Source of the DNA: Zanthoxylum bungeanum
Taxonomy: Eukaryota; Streptophyta; Magnoliopsida; Sapindales; Rutaceae
Direction of reading: 5' to 3'
DNA length: 64,000 bases
NCBI GenBank assembly: GCA_019454045.1
Contig: SKCR01051208.1
Location: 1-64,000, forward strand
Part shown: in pieces, positions 25,022 through 37,359 of the stretch
Position numbering within the stretch: the stretch's first letter is position 1
Layout: each line of letters opens with the position of its first letter
Program-made: the position numbers and the translations under genes
Notes under the pieces: model-generated
Databases searched by the model: none
Told to the model about the DNA's origin: nothing
The model's input: the letters and a program-made list of their open reading frames with translations, nothing else

Positions 25022-26051
25022 GCTAAAAGAATTTTGTCTCATTCAGTGCTCGTGCCACCTTCTCTAACTTTATCGTACTAGTGGTTCCTGAAAGAAAAGA
25101 AAATGAATTAGGAGATCTCATATGGTGTTTGATTTTGAATGAGGGTGAAATTCTGTCAAGCTTCTGGGTGGTGTCTTCAATGTGTACTCCCCACTGTTGT
25201 GATGGTTCCTCTGGTGTCACGAGATTTTCAACATAGTCACACAATTGCTCTGCATCTTGTTCCATCATTTCTTCAGAGATGTATTTTAGCATTTCCTTGT
25301 TCAACTCTTCATTCGACATCTGCATAATGAATGCTCCAAGAGTATCAATCTGAGGATGTAAATATATGTATGTCTGTAAGCCTTCATCCTCTGTGGTTGG
25401 TATGAATGGTTCGGGTAGCTCTTATGCTTGTTTCTCACAGATGCACTCAGCAATAAGAGAATGATCTAGATCAAATTGAAATTCTGCTTTTTTGGGCTCC
25501 TGAACTGACACCTATAACTCTTGATACTGCTCAGCCTCCCTTATGAAAGTGTCATTGTGAAATCTTTGGTACTCGAAGGCTTCATCAATGTCATCTAAAA
25601 ATGCTCCGTGAGGTATATAGCTCTGGTTTTTCTATTAATTGTCTCACTTGATCTGTCATTCTCTATATGACTGCTGCTTGATTTTGAAATTTTGCATTAA
25701 GTTCAGCTTACTGTTTTATGAACATATCGAATGATTTTTCGAACATGTTAGTAAATTGTTCATCATGTTTCTTGAGCATGTCCATCAACTGTTCTACCAC
25801 TGATGGTTCTGGTTTTTAAAGATCGTAGGTTGATGATGGATAAGATGGATAATAAGATTCGGTAAAATATATGGGTTTTTCATTGTCATACCATGAATGA
25901 TTATGATAATTCTACCACCCCGAATTGTAGTTGAACGTGTAATGATCGCTAGGGTGGTTTCCATCACACACCTCACATCTTATTGTTTTGCCTTGAAATG
26001 GTTGAGCAAATTTTATATTATTTCTCTCTGACATCCACTGATAGTTGTTGG
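25022..26051 (-). pseudogene. O1 gag-like frame, main part
   Basis: On the minus strand it starts at the E3 junction with N-Y-Q-W-M-S-E-R-N-N and passes through a retroviral-type zinc knuckle, C-E-V-C-D-G-N-H-P-S-D-H-Y (about 25956), in which the last cysteine is replaced by tyrosine. It continues through P-E-L-Y-T-S-R-S-I-F (about 25610) to the acidic stretch in 25023-25325. Only a few stops interrupt it. The layout is that of the C-terminal gag of an Athila-type element, the capsid/nucleocapsid part of the polyprotein. It is the second half of a frame that begins at 37117-37250 on the other side of E3. Confidence 0.6.
26047..26051 (+). other. Left target duplication of E3 (GTTGG)
   Basis: GTTGG here is repeated exactly at 37117-37121 on the other side of E3, which fixes both element ends and orientation. 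Confidence 0.85.
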
Positions 26052-28003
26052 TGTTGGAGTTTCTACGGTCCCAAGGATCGAATAACAAGCATAAAAACAC
26101 ATGTACTGATAGTTGTTTTGGGCTCTCCATTTTCAGCTTTTGTCCAAGATCCAAGCTCCAAGCTTTCGTGATGTGATTCCTTGCTCACGTGTGCGGTTTC
26201 CCTATCACCTTCGCAAGACTCCATTGTGTGCTAGCACTCCTGATTTTTGCCACAAAAATCATCAAGTTGCTTCTCCTCCATTCACGGCAGTGAACCAGAA
26301 AAAAGGAAGAAAAACAGCCCACTTTGGGCGTGTATGAGAGATGAAGAAAGAGAGAAGAGTGTTGTTGGTTGTTACAAAAAGTGTATATTTTAATTTGTTT
26401 TCAAAAAATAAATAAACATATACAATTTTTGTTTTCCAAAAAGTCAAGCCAATAAAGGCTTGCCAACTACCAACATCAACTCCCATCAATCAATGAATAG
26501 TGACTGGTGTCAATCACTCAAAGTGAAAGACATCCATCACTTGATTGACGAATGATGTGACGCTAGACGCGACTAGCGATTTGACGCTTGATGTGATTTG
26601 CATGCCGCACTCGAATTCGAAATGCGAATGCGCTCGCAAACAATCCCGGGCTCGGGTTCGCTAATTCCAAATTATTGAATTTTCCGTTGTGAGGTAAATA
26701 ATTAATTATGCCTAGCAAAATCACTATTCACGTCGCTAACGAATTAATTCTAAATTAACTCGTTCGCACGAATTAAAATCTAATTTCAATTCCGCGTCGG
26801 AATCCAATTTCGTATAATATATCGAATATATTATTTATCGATTAATTCCAAATTAATCGTTATTTCTCTTTTATGATTTTTTATCCCAGATAAAATATCT
26901 CCCAATTAATCCCAGATTAATTTTCTCTCTCTACTAATTAATCCCAGATTAATTAAGTGCGAGTCATACGTCATCGGTGAATCTTCAGGAAACGACCCAT
27001 GAGATCCCCGGATATATTGGCAGTAAATACGGTCGTCAGACTATCCGAACACGTAAGTACCTATTACTACGTTCTTACCGATTTACAAGACAAGGTTGGC
27101 TTCTAGCAAAGCGCCATGCCTACCCAATTCTCCAGAAACATGCTTACAAGAATAAGTGATCTATATCAGGCGTAGTATATGTAGTATTGCGTATTTCGAT
27201 CCAGTATCGGATGTCATGTGCTAGGCATGGGGCTGGAAATATGTCTGCCCCGTACGAAGCACATATCGGATCTCTGGTGACTATTATCTATAATCGGATA
27301 TACATGACCTAGTCATAATATCCCGATAGCTGCAGCATATAAGAGAACCAGTCCCGTATCCTACGTGACCATCATCTCCACTATGACTGGAGTGATACTT
27401 CCGTCTTGACATCACACCCAACACACTACGATTCTCAGTATACCCAGCAGAGGTGTACACAGAACCTGTTAAAGCCCTGGACGACCTAAAACCAAAGTAT
27501 ATTGATTGTCGCAAGTATTAGCGATGCAAGTCTCAGGTTAAGACAAAATACACCTACCCTGATTTCGGAATTCCATAGACACATAGTCATACTACCAATG
27601 GAATTTTGAGGGGTCTATCCAGAGCGAAGCTATTTTCCATACCCTCGATAAAACACAACCTCCTACTACACTTACATGAGTATGCTATACCAAAATATAT
27701 GAGAACTATGCCGTTATGCCCTCACAACGTGCACAAGTCTAATACTAGTCTTTTACGTGTTATCGATGTCCGATCTCGATAATACTCTGACTAAGGATTT
27801 TTAATGATTAAACCTTCGCGGATTGATACTGTCTTATATCATCTCAATCCAGGAACTAATCATAAGGACCTCCTATCATTTATACATCTTGGTGATCTAA
27901 TAAAAAATGATAAGAGAGAAATCTCATTTGTCACATAGTTAATTTGTACAACAACACCATGATCTGTACAAATAGTGACGCTATGGGTCATAACTGTCCA
28001 ACA
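26052..28003 (-). repeat. E3 3' LTR
   Basis: 1952 bp. On the minus strand it starts TGTTGGACAGTTATGACCC and ends CTCCAACA. Compared with the 5' LTR it lacks about 94 bp near 26103, between the sequences corresponding to 35124 and 35225. Confidence 0.9.
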
Positions 28004-28014
28004 ATCTCCCACTT
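28004..28014 (-). other. Polypurine tract of E3
   Basis: The plus strand reads ATCTCCCACTT, i.e. AAGTGGGAGAT on the element strand, directly before its 3' LTR. Confidence 0.85.
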
Positions 28015-29718
28015 GGCCTATAGCCAGTCACTCGAGTGTCCTACACCCGAACTATGTACGGTTATCTCAAATTACTGATAAAAGACTTTCGTCAGCGGAT
28101 TTGCATAATTATCATCTGATGCGATTTATACGATCATCACTTCGCCACGATGTATGATCCGAACGAATCAGATGATTATTCAAAGTATATATTTGGACCG
28201 TTGATGAGACCATTAATTCTTTAGCCTGTGCTGTAGCCTAGCTCAGCTGCTAACAGAACTATTCCTAATCTGATTAGGATTATTATCAATCCAGAAGGCT
28301 TTTATTGCTGCCTCAGCTGCAGCAATAATCCACTTTTGTTGTTTATGCGGTAACAGTATCTTGGTTGGAAGATTTCCAGCTCACTGTTCCGTTATTCAAA
28401 CTGTATAGTACCATTGTCACGACTTATAGTCATTTTATCGGTTAGGAAACTTGCAGTAGTGAAACCAGTCACTTCAAGTTCTCCTTCTCCATAGTCTAAG
28501 ACAGCATCCCTAGTTCTCTAAGATACTAACGGATGTTCTTAACGTCAATCCAATGACTATCAGTTGGATTGGCCCGATTGTGAATTCATATACTCAAAGT
28601 GTATGAGTCACCAGGTCGCGTACATTATTCGATGTACGGGTTCTCAGAGAGTACTAAAAACCTTTAGATCTATCCCAATAGATCTTTATTCCTAGAATAA
28701 AGGTTGTTTCTCCCAAGAATTCTACGGAGAATTTTCACGAAAGCCAAGCTTTCACCGATTGTATTTATGGGAATATCATTTCCAAGAAATGACATGTCAT
28801 TATTATATATGACATTTACTGTCAGTGCGCTCCCACTAACCTCCTTGTATACACAAGAATCATTTTCGTTTTGAATTAAATCATACACCATTATGATTAC
28901 ATCAAAACGATAATTCCAAGAACTCAATGCTTGCATCAATCCAAACATGGATCGAATAACCTGCAAACCTTGTTTGCTAGTTTTGGTATGATAAAACCAT
29001 CAGGATGTTGTAAACATCCTCCAAAAGGTTTCCGTTAAGGAAAGCGGTTTTGGCATTTAGTTGCCATATTTCATAAATGAAACATGCAACATCAGCAAGC
29101 ATTATCCAAAAGGATTTACCGTGGCAACAGGTAAAAGATTTCTTCGTAATCAACACAATGTTGATAACGATACCTTTTCGCTACAAGCCTAGCTTAGTAC
29201 GTTGGTATGTTGCCTTCCACGTATGTCTTCCTTGAAGACTTATATTGTACCAATAGGCACAATGCCTTGTGGTACAACAACTAGTGTCTAAATATAGTTG
29301 GTATACATGGAATCCATTTCGGATTTCATGGAACTTTGCCATAATAGGGAGTTGATACCTTGTATCACTTCCTCATACGTAGTCAATTCGTATACCTCAA
29401 TAAGATTGACACCTTTATGAGGTGAGATCAGAACCCATACCCCAGGTTGTTTTCTGACTCTCTTCGACTTACGCGGTTCTTGTGTATTCGAAGATTATTG
29501 GTATAGTTCCATCCTTGATGAACTATTTATGTTCCATTAAGGACTCGGTGCCTGGAATAGTATTACTCTAATTTTCATCGAGTTTTACTTTCCTCCCACT
29601 TACCACTGCATATAGGTATTCCTCTTAGGAAAACCGCATGGCGAGCAATAATTACATTGTTATCTAGTGAGTTGTATAAGTACTATACTTTGGTATCCCT
29701 AGGATAACCTACAATTTT
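28015..29718 (-). pseudogene. E3 decayed copia pol, C-terminal part (RT / RNase H)
   Basis: The clearest piece is an open stretch at 28670-28966 with Q-V-I-R-S-M-F-G-L, then S-W-N-Y-R-F-D, then N-E-N-D-S-C-V-Y-K, which is the central part of copia reverse transcriptase. Where an active RT has Tyr-x-Asp-Asp it reads Y-N-N-D (codons at about 28798-28809), so the first catalytic aspartate of the pair is lost. The homologous part of E4 also reads N-N-D (about 46920-46931). Downstream (28020-28660) is the RNase H side, too broken to align by eye. It is not functional. Confidence 0.7.
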
Positions 29719-31738
29719 TGTTGGTTTCTATAATTAGTCCCAAAGAAAGAATAAGCCATAGAAATACATATATCATACATGCAAAGCTTGAAGCATGGCG
29801 GAATCATACTTACTAAGCTTTGTGACGAAAATGATGAAGATGATCCTTGAGTCTTCAAGGTGGATGTTTTTCGGCCAAGAACAAGAATGAGAGAAGCTTC
29901 AAGTATTGGAGCTGTTTTCGGCCAAGAACAACAGTGTGAGAAGCTTCAAGTCTTCTAGTACTCCAAGCTCCAAGGATGTTTCCCTATCACCTCCTTTGAT
30001 CCCTTATTGTGCTAGCAAAATGGAGAAATGAAAAACAATTTTTCTGCCATGGATGAAGCTCACGGCGTGAGCAAGAAGAAGGAGAGGAGAGTGAGACTTT
30101 TCAATTTTTGTTCTCTTTTCCTTTTTGTTTCAAAAACCGTGAGAGAGAAAGAGAAAAGCAATGATGAGATATGATTTACCAAAATGAATTTTTAATTAAA
30201 AAACCCTTCAAAAACCGTGAAAGGTTTTCCCTCCAAAAAATTCATTAAATGGCATCATCTTATTACATTGAGAATAGAGACAATGCATCATCCCATAAAG
30301 GTGACTAGATACATCCATCATCTATTCGTGTCAAGTAATGAGACTTCGCGATGTGATTTGCGGATCCTACTCGTTTCAAAATACGAATGTGTTCGCAAAC
30401 ACTTTCGGGCTCGGTTTCGCTAATTCCGAATTAACGCATTTCCGTCGCGACGAGAATTAATTAATTTCGCCTAGCGAAATTACTATTCAGATCGCTAACG
30501 AATTAATTCTAAATTAATTCGTTTGCCCGAATTAAAATCCGATTTTAATTTCGCGTCGAAATCTAATTTCGTTTAATAATATATCGAATATATTATTTTA
30601 TCGATTAATTCCAAATTAATCGTTATCTCTCTCCTAATAAGGCATTTTATCCAAGATAAAGTTTCTCCGTAATTAATCCAAGATTAATAAAGTTCGAATC
30701 AAACATCATAGGTGAATCTTCAGGAAGCGACCCAAGAGATCTCCGGATATGTTGGCAGTAAATACGGTCGTCGGATAATCCGAACACGTACGTACCTCGT
30801 ACTACATTTTTACCGATTTACAAGACAAGGTTGGCTTCTAGCAAAGCGCCATGCCTACCCAATTCTCCAGAAATATTCTTACTGGAATATTTGATCTTTA
30901 TCAAGCGTAGTATACCGTAGTATCGCGTACATCGATCCAGTATCAGACGATCACATGTTAGGCCTGGGGCTGGAAATGTGTCTGCCCCGTACGAAAAATA
31001 TATCGGATATCAAATAACTAGTCTCTTTAAATCGGACAATTCTGACCTGGTCATATTGTCCCGACGGTTGCAACCTTTTATAGAGTACTAGTTCTGTATC
31101 CTGCGTGATCATCATCTCCATATGTCTGAAGTGATACTTCCATCTTGACATCACATCCAGTACACTACGATTCTCGATAAACCCAGAAGAGGCGTACACA
31201 GAACCGGTTAAAGGCCCGAACCACCAAAACCAAAGTTTACCGATTGTCGCAAGTACTAGCGATGCAAGTCTCAGGTTAAGACCATATACACCTACCCTGA
31301 TGCGGCCTCCCATAGACACGCAGACATACTACCAATGGGATTCCGCGGGGTCTGTCCAGAGCGAAGCTGTTTTCCGTACCATCGGCAAAACACAACCTCC
31401 TATCGCACTTGCATAAGTATCCAATACTTAAATATATGAGAACTATGCCGTTGTGCCATCACAACTCGCACAAGTGCAATACTAGTCTATTCCGCATTAT
31501 CGATGTCCGATCTCGATAATACTCCGACTAGGGATATTTAATGATTAAACCTTTTATATTGATACTGTCTCATATCATCTCAATACGGTACTAATCATAT
31601 GGACTTTTGCCATTAATATATCAAAGTAAGTAATTTTACAAAACGGCAAAAGGCAATTTCATTATCACATAGTTAATTTTGTACAATAATACAATATCAT
31701 TTACAAAACAGTGACGCTATGGGTCATAATGTCTAACA
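29719..31738 (-). repeat. S2: solo LTR of the E family inside E3
   Basis: 2020 bp. On the minus strand it starts TGTTAGACATTATGACCC and ends AAACCAACA, with a perfect ATTTT duplication (29714-29718 and 31739-31743). Its 3' variant matches E1-left (1-1378) more than E3. E4 shows the uninterrupted target at about 47840-47850. There is no PBS or PPT at its ends. Confidence 0.85.
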
Positions 31739-31743
31739 ATTTT

Positions 31744-33088
31744 CACTTATCCGATTTGGGTTTTAGTTTGGTATCATCCAAACGTATGCTCAGCATTCCC
31801 AAATCTTCAGGAATGAGACACCCGGTTTCTTTCCTGTTCATATCTAATATGAAATATGTCAAACAGATTTTTATGGAACCTTATTCTAAATAAGTTATAC
31901 ACTGTTAATACGTATCCGTTGAAGGAAATGGTAGCTCAGAGCGACTCATGATTAACCTTATCATGTCCAACAAAATTCGGTTACTCTTGATCGGACACAC
32001 CATCAAATTGACGTGTTCCGGGAGGAGTCCTCATTGAAAGAATATTATACTCTTTCAAGTATTCGAGAAACTTATTGCTTAAGTATTTTCATCATGGTCT
32101 AACCATGATGGTTTTATACTTTAGCATATCTGTTTGTCTAATTCGTGTCGAAACTTTAAAAGTTTCCGATTTGTGTTTCAAAAGAGACACATAACCATAA
32201 CGCGATGCCACATCCGTAAAGGTCACGAAATATTCATATCCACCTCTAGCCTAGTTAGACATGGGCCCACCTATGTCACTATGAACTAGGGCTAACAGAT
32301 TGGTGGCACTTGCACTTTTACCAAGTAAATAGTGTTTTAGGCACTTTGCCCAATAAACTAGATTCGTAGACTTTATTTGAATGGAATCAAATTTGTCCTA
32401 GTACCCACTCTTCAAAAGTGTGGATATACGAGTCTTGTTTAATTTTGTCCCAGACAATAATGCCACAATATGTTTCTTCTGATCAAATCAGTTCGAGCTA
32501 TTAGTTTGTCATATTATATGTTTGAGATTTATTTATATTCAAAATATAAATTTTGTTATCCACATCTAATGTGTTTATCTCAATATCATCTTTATATAAT
32601 AAAACACTTTAGTGTTCTAGAATATAAAGGTATATCCGTAACGGATAAACACTGATATAGAGATAATGTTTCTAGTCAAACTAGTTACATTATAACAGTT
32701 TCCTAATTTAAGTACACACCCGAGGGTAGTTCTTAAACTTAGGTGTCTATGGTTAAAACAGCGACTTTCGTCCCGTTTCCAATTCGCAGATTAAATCTCA
32801 TCTGAAGTCAGTATCCTGCTCATAGCAAATTCTGCACACCAGTACATATTTATGTACCACACTAAGTATTTTAAAATCCAATTTCAATACTAGTAGTGAA
32901 CATATTTTATGACAAACATATTTGAAGTCAGAGCCTTGCCCGTTCTTCAATTCCTTCATGTCTGCATTGTCCAAACGGCAGTCACGCTTCTGCGATCCCG
33001 TTTGCCACAATTTAGGCAGACATTTTGGGATATGTCCTTTATCTTCCCAGAAGATTATAATGATTTTTCCTTTGCCCTTTACGGTACC
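31744..33088 (-). pseudogene. E3 decayed copia pol, N-terminal part
   Basis: This continues the copia coding remnant upstream of S2. It is homologous to E2 9780-11050: integrase core around 32170-32330, GAG-pre-integrase around 32410-32470, protease-like region around 32700-32800, and a nucleocapsid-like stretch with G-H-I-P-K-C in an open frame at 32798-33184. The cysteine pattern of that stretch is incomplete. It ends at 33088, where LINE sequence starts. Confidence 0.6.
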
Positions 33089-33862
33089 CCAGAAGCCTTT
33101 GGCCAAATATGGTAGACTGACGCTGCAAAAGACAAACGAACCAGAAGGTGACGTAAAGAAGCATCGGAGAACTGACATAACCACTCAACAGTCTGACGCC
33201 AATCCCGACGTCTCCAATCTAACCCACACATAGCCAGTACAGACGACCAGACCCTTGAAGAGAAGAGGCACTGGAAGAAAATATGATCAATGTCCTCACT
33301 TGAACAACCGCATGAATACAACACGAGCAAGCAGAGATACCAAACCTCATCAAACTATCCTGAGAATAAAGGCCTCCCTGAATAGACATCCAAAGTAGAA
33401 ATGAATGGCGGGGAATAGCCTTCCGGAACCAAACAACTCGAGACCAATGCAGCAAGGTTCCCCTTGTCCGCATGGCATTCCATGCACTATCCACAGAAAA
33501 TCTCCCACTCCTATCATCCTCCCAAACCAGCATATCCTCCCTCAAACTAGAAGGAGACGAAAGATGGGACTGAGCTAGATCAACAAGGGCAGCAGACCTA
33601 GAAGGGGGCCAACGCCAAGTAGAATCATATATAATGGAAGCAACTGTGGCCATCCTATCCAAGCCAGAGTCATAAATCACTCTCTCACCCAACGTGTCCA
33701 CAATCGGGCCCAGAGGATGCCAAAAATCAAACCACAGTAAAGTCTTTTCACCATTCCCAATCCTAACTCTCATCCGCCGTCGGGACCAAGAACGAAGCTC
33801 CAAGATCTTACGCCAACTCCAAGAGCAGTCTGTAGGACAATGGACCTCCCAAAAACTTCTCC
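33089..33862 (-). pseudogene. LINE ORF2 C-terminal fragment (zf-RVT domain)
   Basis: Two overlapping minus-strand frames (33219-33914 and 33079-33330) give the C-terminal part of a plant LINE reverse transcriptase. Early in it are W-F-D-F-W-H-P-L-G-P and V-W-E-D-D-R-S-G-R-F-S-V. Then comes the zinc-binding domain with W-F-R-K-A-I-P-R-H-S-F-L-L-W, a C-S-C-C pair, and, in the other frame, E-D-I-D-H-I-F-F-Q-C. That is the PF13966 layout. A frameshift near 33300 splits it. There is no LINE 5' part, poly-A tail or target duplication, so it is not a normal insertion. It replaces about 1.5 kb of the E-family leader (the E2 interval about 8235-9780). Confidence 0.8.
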
Positions 33863-35057
33863 CCCTAATAAATTCCAAATTTATTACAATAATTTCTAAA
33901 ATTACCCCACCCATCTAATATCCATCCGATATACATTATTCATGCATCGCAACCATGTATTCACACAAGCATGTTATCAATCAATTAATCCAATTAATTA
34001 ATCTGATAATTAATGACCATCCAATGTTCAAACAACGATTTGATTTTGCGAGAGTCAAACTCGTTTTTGCGAATAAGTACTCAAAGTACGAATTCTCGAA
34101 TTAAATTAAACTACATAATTAAATCCAATTAAATTTGCATTTAATACTAATTCACTATTTAATTCCAAATTAAATATCACACTTTATTAACGAACCTTTA
34201 CGACTTAAATTCTAAATTTAATCGTTACGGGTCTCAAAGCCCGATTAACATCCAATGTTAATTTAATTAAAGTCCAATGGGCTTTTAATTAATTTCATAA
34301 GGCATGGACTTTTGGTCAACTTGGGTCAAACCTAATAACCAAAGCCCAATCAAGGAGTAACCCCATAAGCCTAGAAATCAATTTAGGCCCATTAGGCCCA
34401 ATTAAAATAATTAAGGTCCATTAGTCGCATTTGGACTTTATGGAAACAGTTTTTGGGCCCAATTGGATCCAACCAATTTAGCCTAAACCTAACTTGGTAC
34501 AACCAAGCCCAATTAGCCCATTTACAACATTACAAGCCCAATTTCCAAAATAGGCCCAATTAACTAAATTACAAAAATCCAATTTTACAATTTAATTAAT
34601 CTAAAGTGTATAACATAATTAATTACATAAATCAACATTTCCAAATCATCAATTTACATAACTAATCATGCTCTTTAACATCAAATAGTGTCCAACACAA
34701 TTTAACAAAAATCAAACCCAATTCATGGTTCAAAGTCTCGGCAAAAGGGGGATTTTATGTCAAATTTTAAATCCAATCCAATTGAATCAAATTCAACATT
34801 AAATCAACATTCCCAATTGATTTCCAACTCATCCAATGAATCAAAATAAAAAAATCCAAGACAATTAGGGCACTTATCATTTTCAGCCAAGCCTAAAATT
34901 TGGGCAAATTTGTTCCAAACAATTTTTCATGAAATTGATCCAATCAATCTTCAATTAAACTACATTTAAGCATACTAAATCATCTAATTTCATTAAATCA
35001 AGCTCAAATAATATTACCCAATTTTAACCATAAATCAAGTTTTATGCTTTTAACAAC
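33863..35057 (-). other. E3 leader
   Basis: Homologous to the first 1.6 kb of the E2 leader (6626-8235), with the same ATTGGATTGGATCAATTTT-type units. No gene is seen. Confidence 0.65.
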
Positions 35058-35069
35058 GCTCTGATACCA
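35058..35069 (-). other. Primer-binding site of E3
   Basis: The plus strand GCTCTGATACCA is TGGTATCAGAGC on the element strand, one base from the 5' LTR end. Confidence 0.9.
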
Positions 35070-35070
35070 T

Positions 35071-37116
35071 TGTTGGAGTTACTACGGTCCCAAGGATCGA
35101 ATAACAAGCATAAAAACACATGTGAATACAATCAACGAAGTTGCGGAATACTTACATCGACCGGTTGAGCGATGCGGTGGACAAAAAAAATCAATTTTCT
35201 GCCTCCTCCAAGTCATGGTAGTCCACTGTTTTGGGCTCTCCATTTTCGGCTTTGGTCCAAGCTCCAAGCTCCAAGCTTTCGTGATGTGATTCCTTGCTCA
35301 CGTGTGCGGTTTCCCTATCACCTTCGCAAGACTCCATTGTGTGCTAACACTCTTGATTTTTTCCACAAAAATCATCAAGTTGCTTCTCCTCCATTCACGG
35401 CAGTGAACCAGAAAAAAGGAAGAAAAACAGCCCACTTTGGGCGTGTATGAGAGATGAAGAAACAGAGAATAGTGTTGTTGGTTGTTACAAAAGTGTATAT
35501 TTTAATTTGTTTTCAAAAAATAAATAAACATATACAATTTTTCTTTTCCAAAAAGTCATGCCAATAAAGGCTTGCGAACTACCAACATCAACTCCCATCA
35601 ATCAATGAATAGTGACTGGTGTCAATCACTCAAAGTGAAAGACATCCATCACTTGATTGACGAATGATGTGACGCTAGATGCGACTAGCGATTTGACGCT
35701 TGATGTGATTTGCGTGCCGCACTCGAATTCGAAATGCGAATGCGCTCGCAAACAATCCCGGGCTCGGGTTCGCTAATTCCAAATTAACGAATTTTCCATT
35801 GCGACATAATTAATTAATTTTGCCTAGCAAAATCACTATTCACATCGCTAACGAATTAATTCTAAATTAACTCGTTCGCCCGAATTAAAATCTAATTTCA
35901 ATTCCGCGTCGAAATCGAATTTCTTATAATATATCGAATATATTATTTATCGATTAATTCCAAATTAATCGTTATCTCTCTTTTATGATATTTTATCCCA
36001 GATAAAATATCTCCGCAATTAATCCTAGATTAATTTTCTCTCTCTACTAATTAATCCCAGATTAATTAAGTGCGAGTCATACGACATCGGTGAATCTTCG
36101 AGAAGTGACCCATGAGATCCCCGGATATGTTGGCAGTAAATACGGTCGTCAGACTATCTGAACACGTAAGTACCTAGTACTACGTTTTTACCGATTTACA
36201 AGACAAGGTTGGCTTATAGAAAAGCGCCATGCCTACCCAATTCTTCAAAAACATGCTTACAGGAATAAGCGATCTATATCAGGCGTAGTATACGTAGTAT
36301 TGAGTATTTCGATCCAGTATCGGATGTCATGTGCTAGGCCTGGGGCTGGAAATGTGTCTACCCCGTACGAAACACATATCATATCTCTGGTGACTAGTCT
36401 CTATAATCAGATATACATGACCTAGTCATAATATCCTGATAGGTGCAGCATATAAGAGAACCAGTCCCGTATCCTACGTGACCATCATCTCCACTATGAC
36501 TGGAGTGATAATTCTGTCTTGACATCACACCCAACACACTACGATTCTCAATATACCCAGCAGAGGCGTACACAGAACCTGTTAAAGCCCTGGACGACCT
36601 AAAACCAAAGTATATTGATTGTCGCAAGTATTAGCGGTGCAAGTCTCAGGTTAATACCAAATACACCTACCCTGATTTCGGACTTCCATAGACACATAGT
36701 CATACTACCAATGGAATTCCGAGGGGTCTATCCAGAGCGAAGCTGTTTTCCGTACCATCGGTAAAACACAACCTCCTACTACAATTGCATGAGTATCCTA
36801 TACCCAAATATATGAGAACTATGCCGTTATGCCCTCACAACGCGCACAAGTGTAATACTAGTCTTTTACGTATTATCGATGTCTGATCTCGATAATACTC
36901 TGACTAGGGATATTTAATGATTAAACCTTCACAGATTGATACTGTCTCATATCATCTCAATCCAGGAACTAATCATAAGGACCTCCTATCATTTATACAT
37001 CTTGGTGATTTAATCATAAATGATAAGAGAACAATCTCACATGTCACATAGTTAATTTGTACAACAACACCATGATCTGTACAAATAGTGACGCTATGAG
37101 TCATAACTGTCCAACA
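35071..37116 (-). repeat. E3 5' LTR
   Basis: 2046 bp, ending CTCCAACA next to the PBS. On the right it is flanked by GTTGG (37117-37121), the second copy of the target duplication. It shares the palindrome array (about 35860-36065) with all family LTRs. Confidence 0.9.
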
Positions 37117-37250
37117 GTTGGGCTGGACAACATGCCTCAGAAAATCGGACTGCTGCTCCCTGATATGGGGTGTATCTTCACCTCTTAATGCTTCCATCGC
37201 CCAATAAGGCTCAATTTTCAACCACCTGAAAATAAAAGAAAAAAATAAAA
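37117..37250 (-). pseudogene. O1 gag-like frame, 5' part
   Basis: The frame has I-E-P-Y-W-A-M-E-A-L-R-G-E-D-T-P then H-I-R-E-Q-Q-S-D-F on the minus strand. A possible start ATG is at 37197. It runs up to the E3 insertion, and the frame continues beyond E3 at 26051 when the element and one target copy are removed. Upstream of it is a T-rich leader with an acceptor-like TTTTATTTTCAG (about 37229-37240). Confidence 0.6.
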
Positions 37251-37359
37251 ATGAAAGATAAAAAAAAAAGAAAAAAGATAAAAAGATAAAAAATAAAGTA
37301 AATATCTTTAAAATTAATAACACAAGAAAAACAAGTCCCCGACAACGGTGCCAAAAACT
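37251..37359 (-). other. O1 leader with PBS
   Basis: T-rich on the minus strand. The PBS is TGGCACCGTTGTCGGGGAC (reverse complement at 37335-37353), the type found in Athila/Tat elements. It follows the LTR end CCCGATCA by a few bases. Confidence 0.75.

Larger units (their letters stand above)
26052..37116 (-). mobile_element. E3: Ty1/copia-family element, minus strand
   Basis: The 5' LTR is 35071-37116, PBS (reverse complement) 35058-35069, leader 33863-35057, decayed pol 28015-33088, PPT 28004-28014 and 3' LTR 26052-28003. The target duplication is a perfect GTTGG. It is nested by solo LTR S2 (29719-31738) and holds a LINE fragment (about 33089-33862). The 3' LTR is about 94 bp shorter than the 5' LTR because of a deletion near 26103. 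Coding parts show the same kind of decay as in E2 and E4. Confidence 0.9.

Noticed and set aside
33219..33914. 231-codon frame that could pass for a host gene
   Set aside because: It is the zinc-binding end of a LINE reverse transcriptase, frameshifted and embedded in E3.
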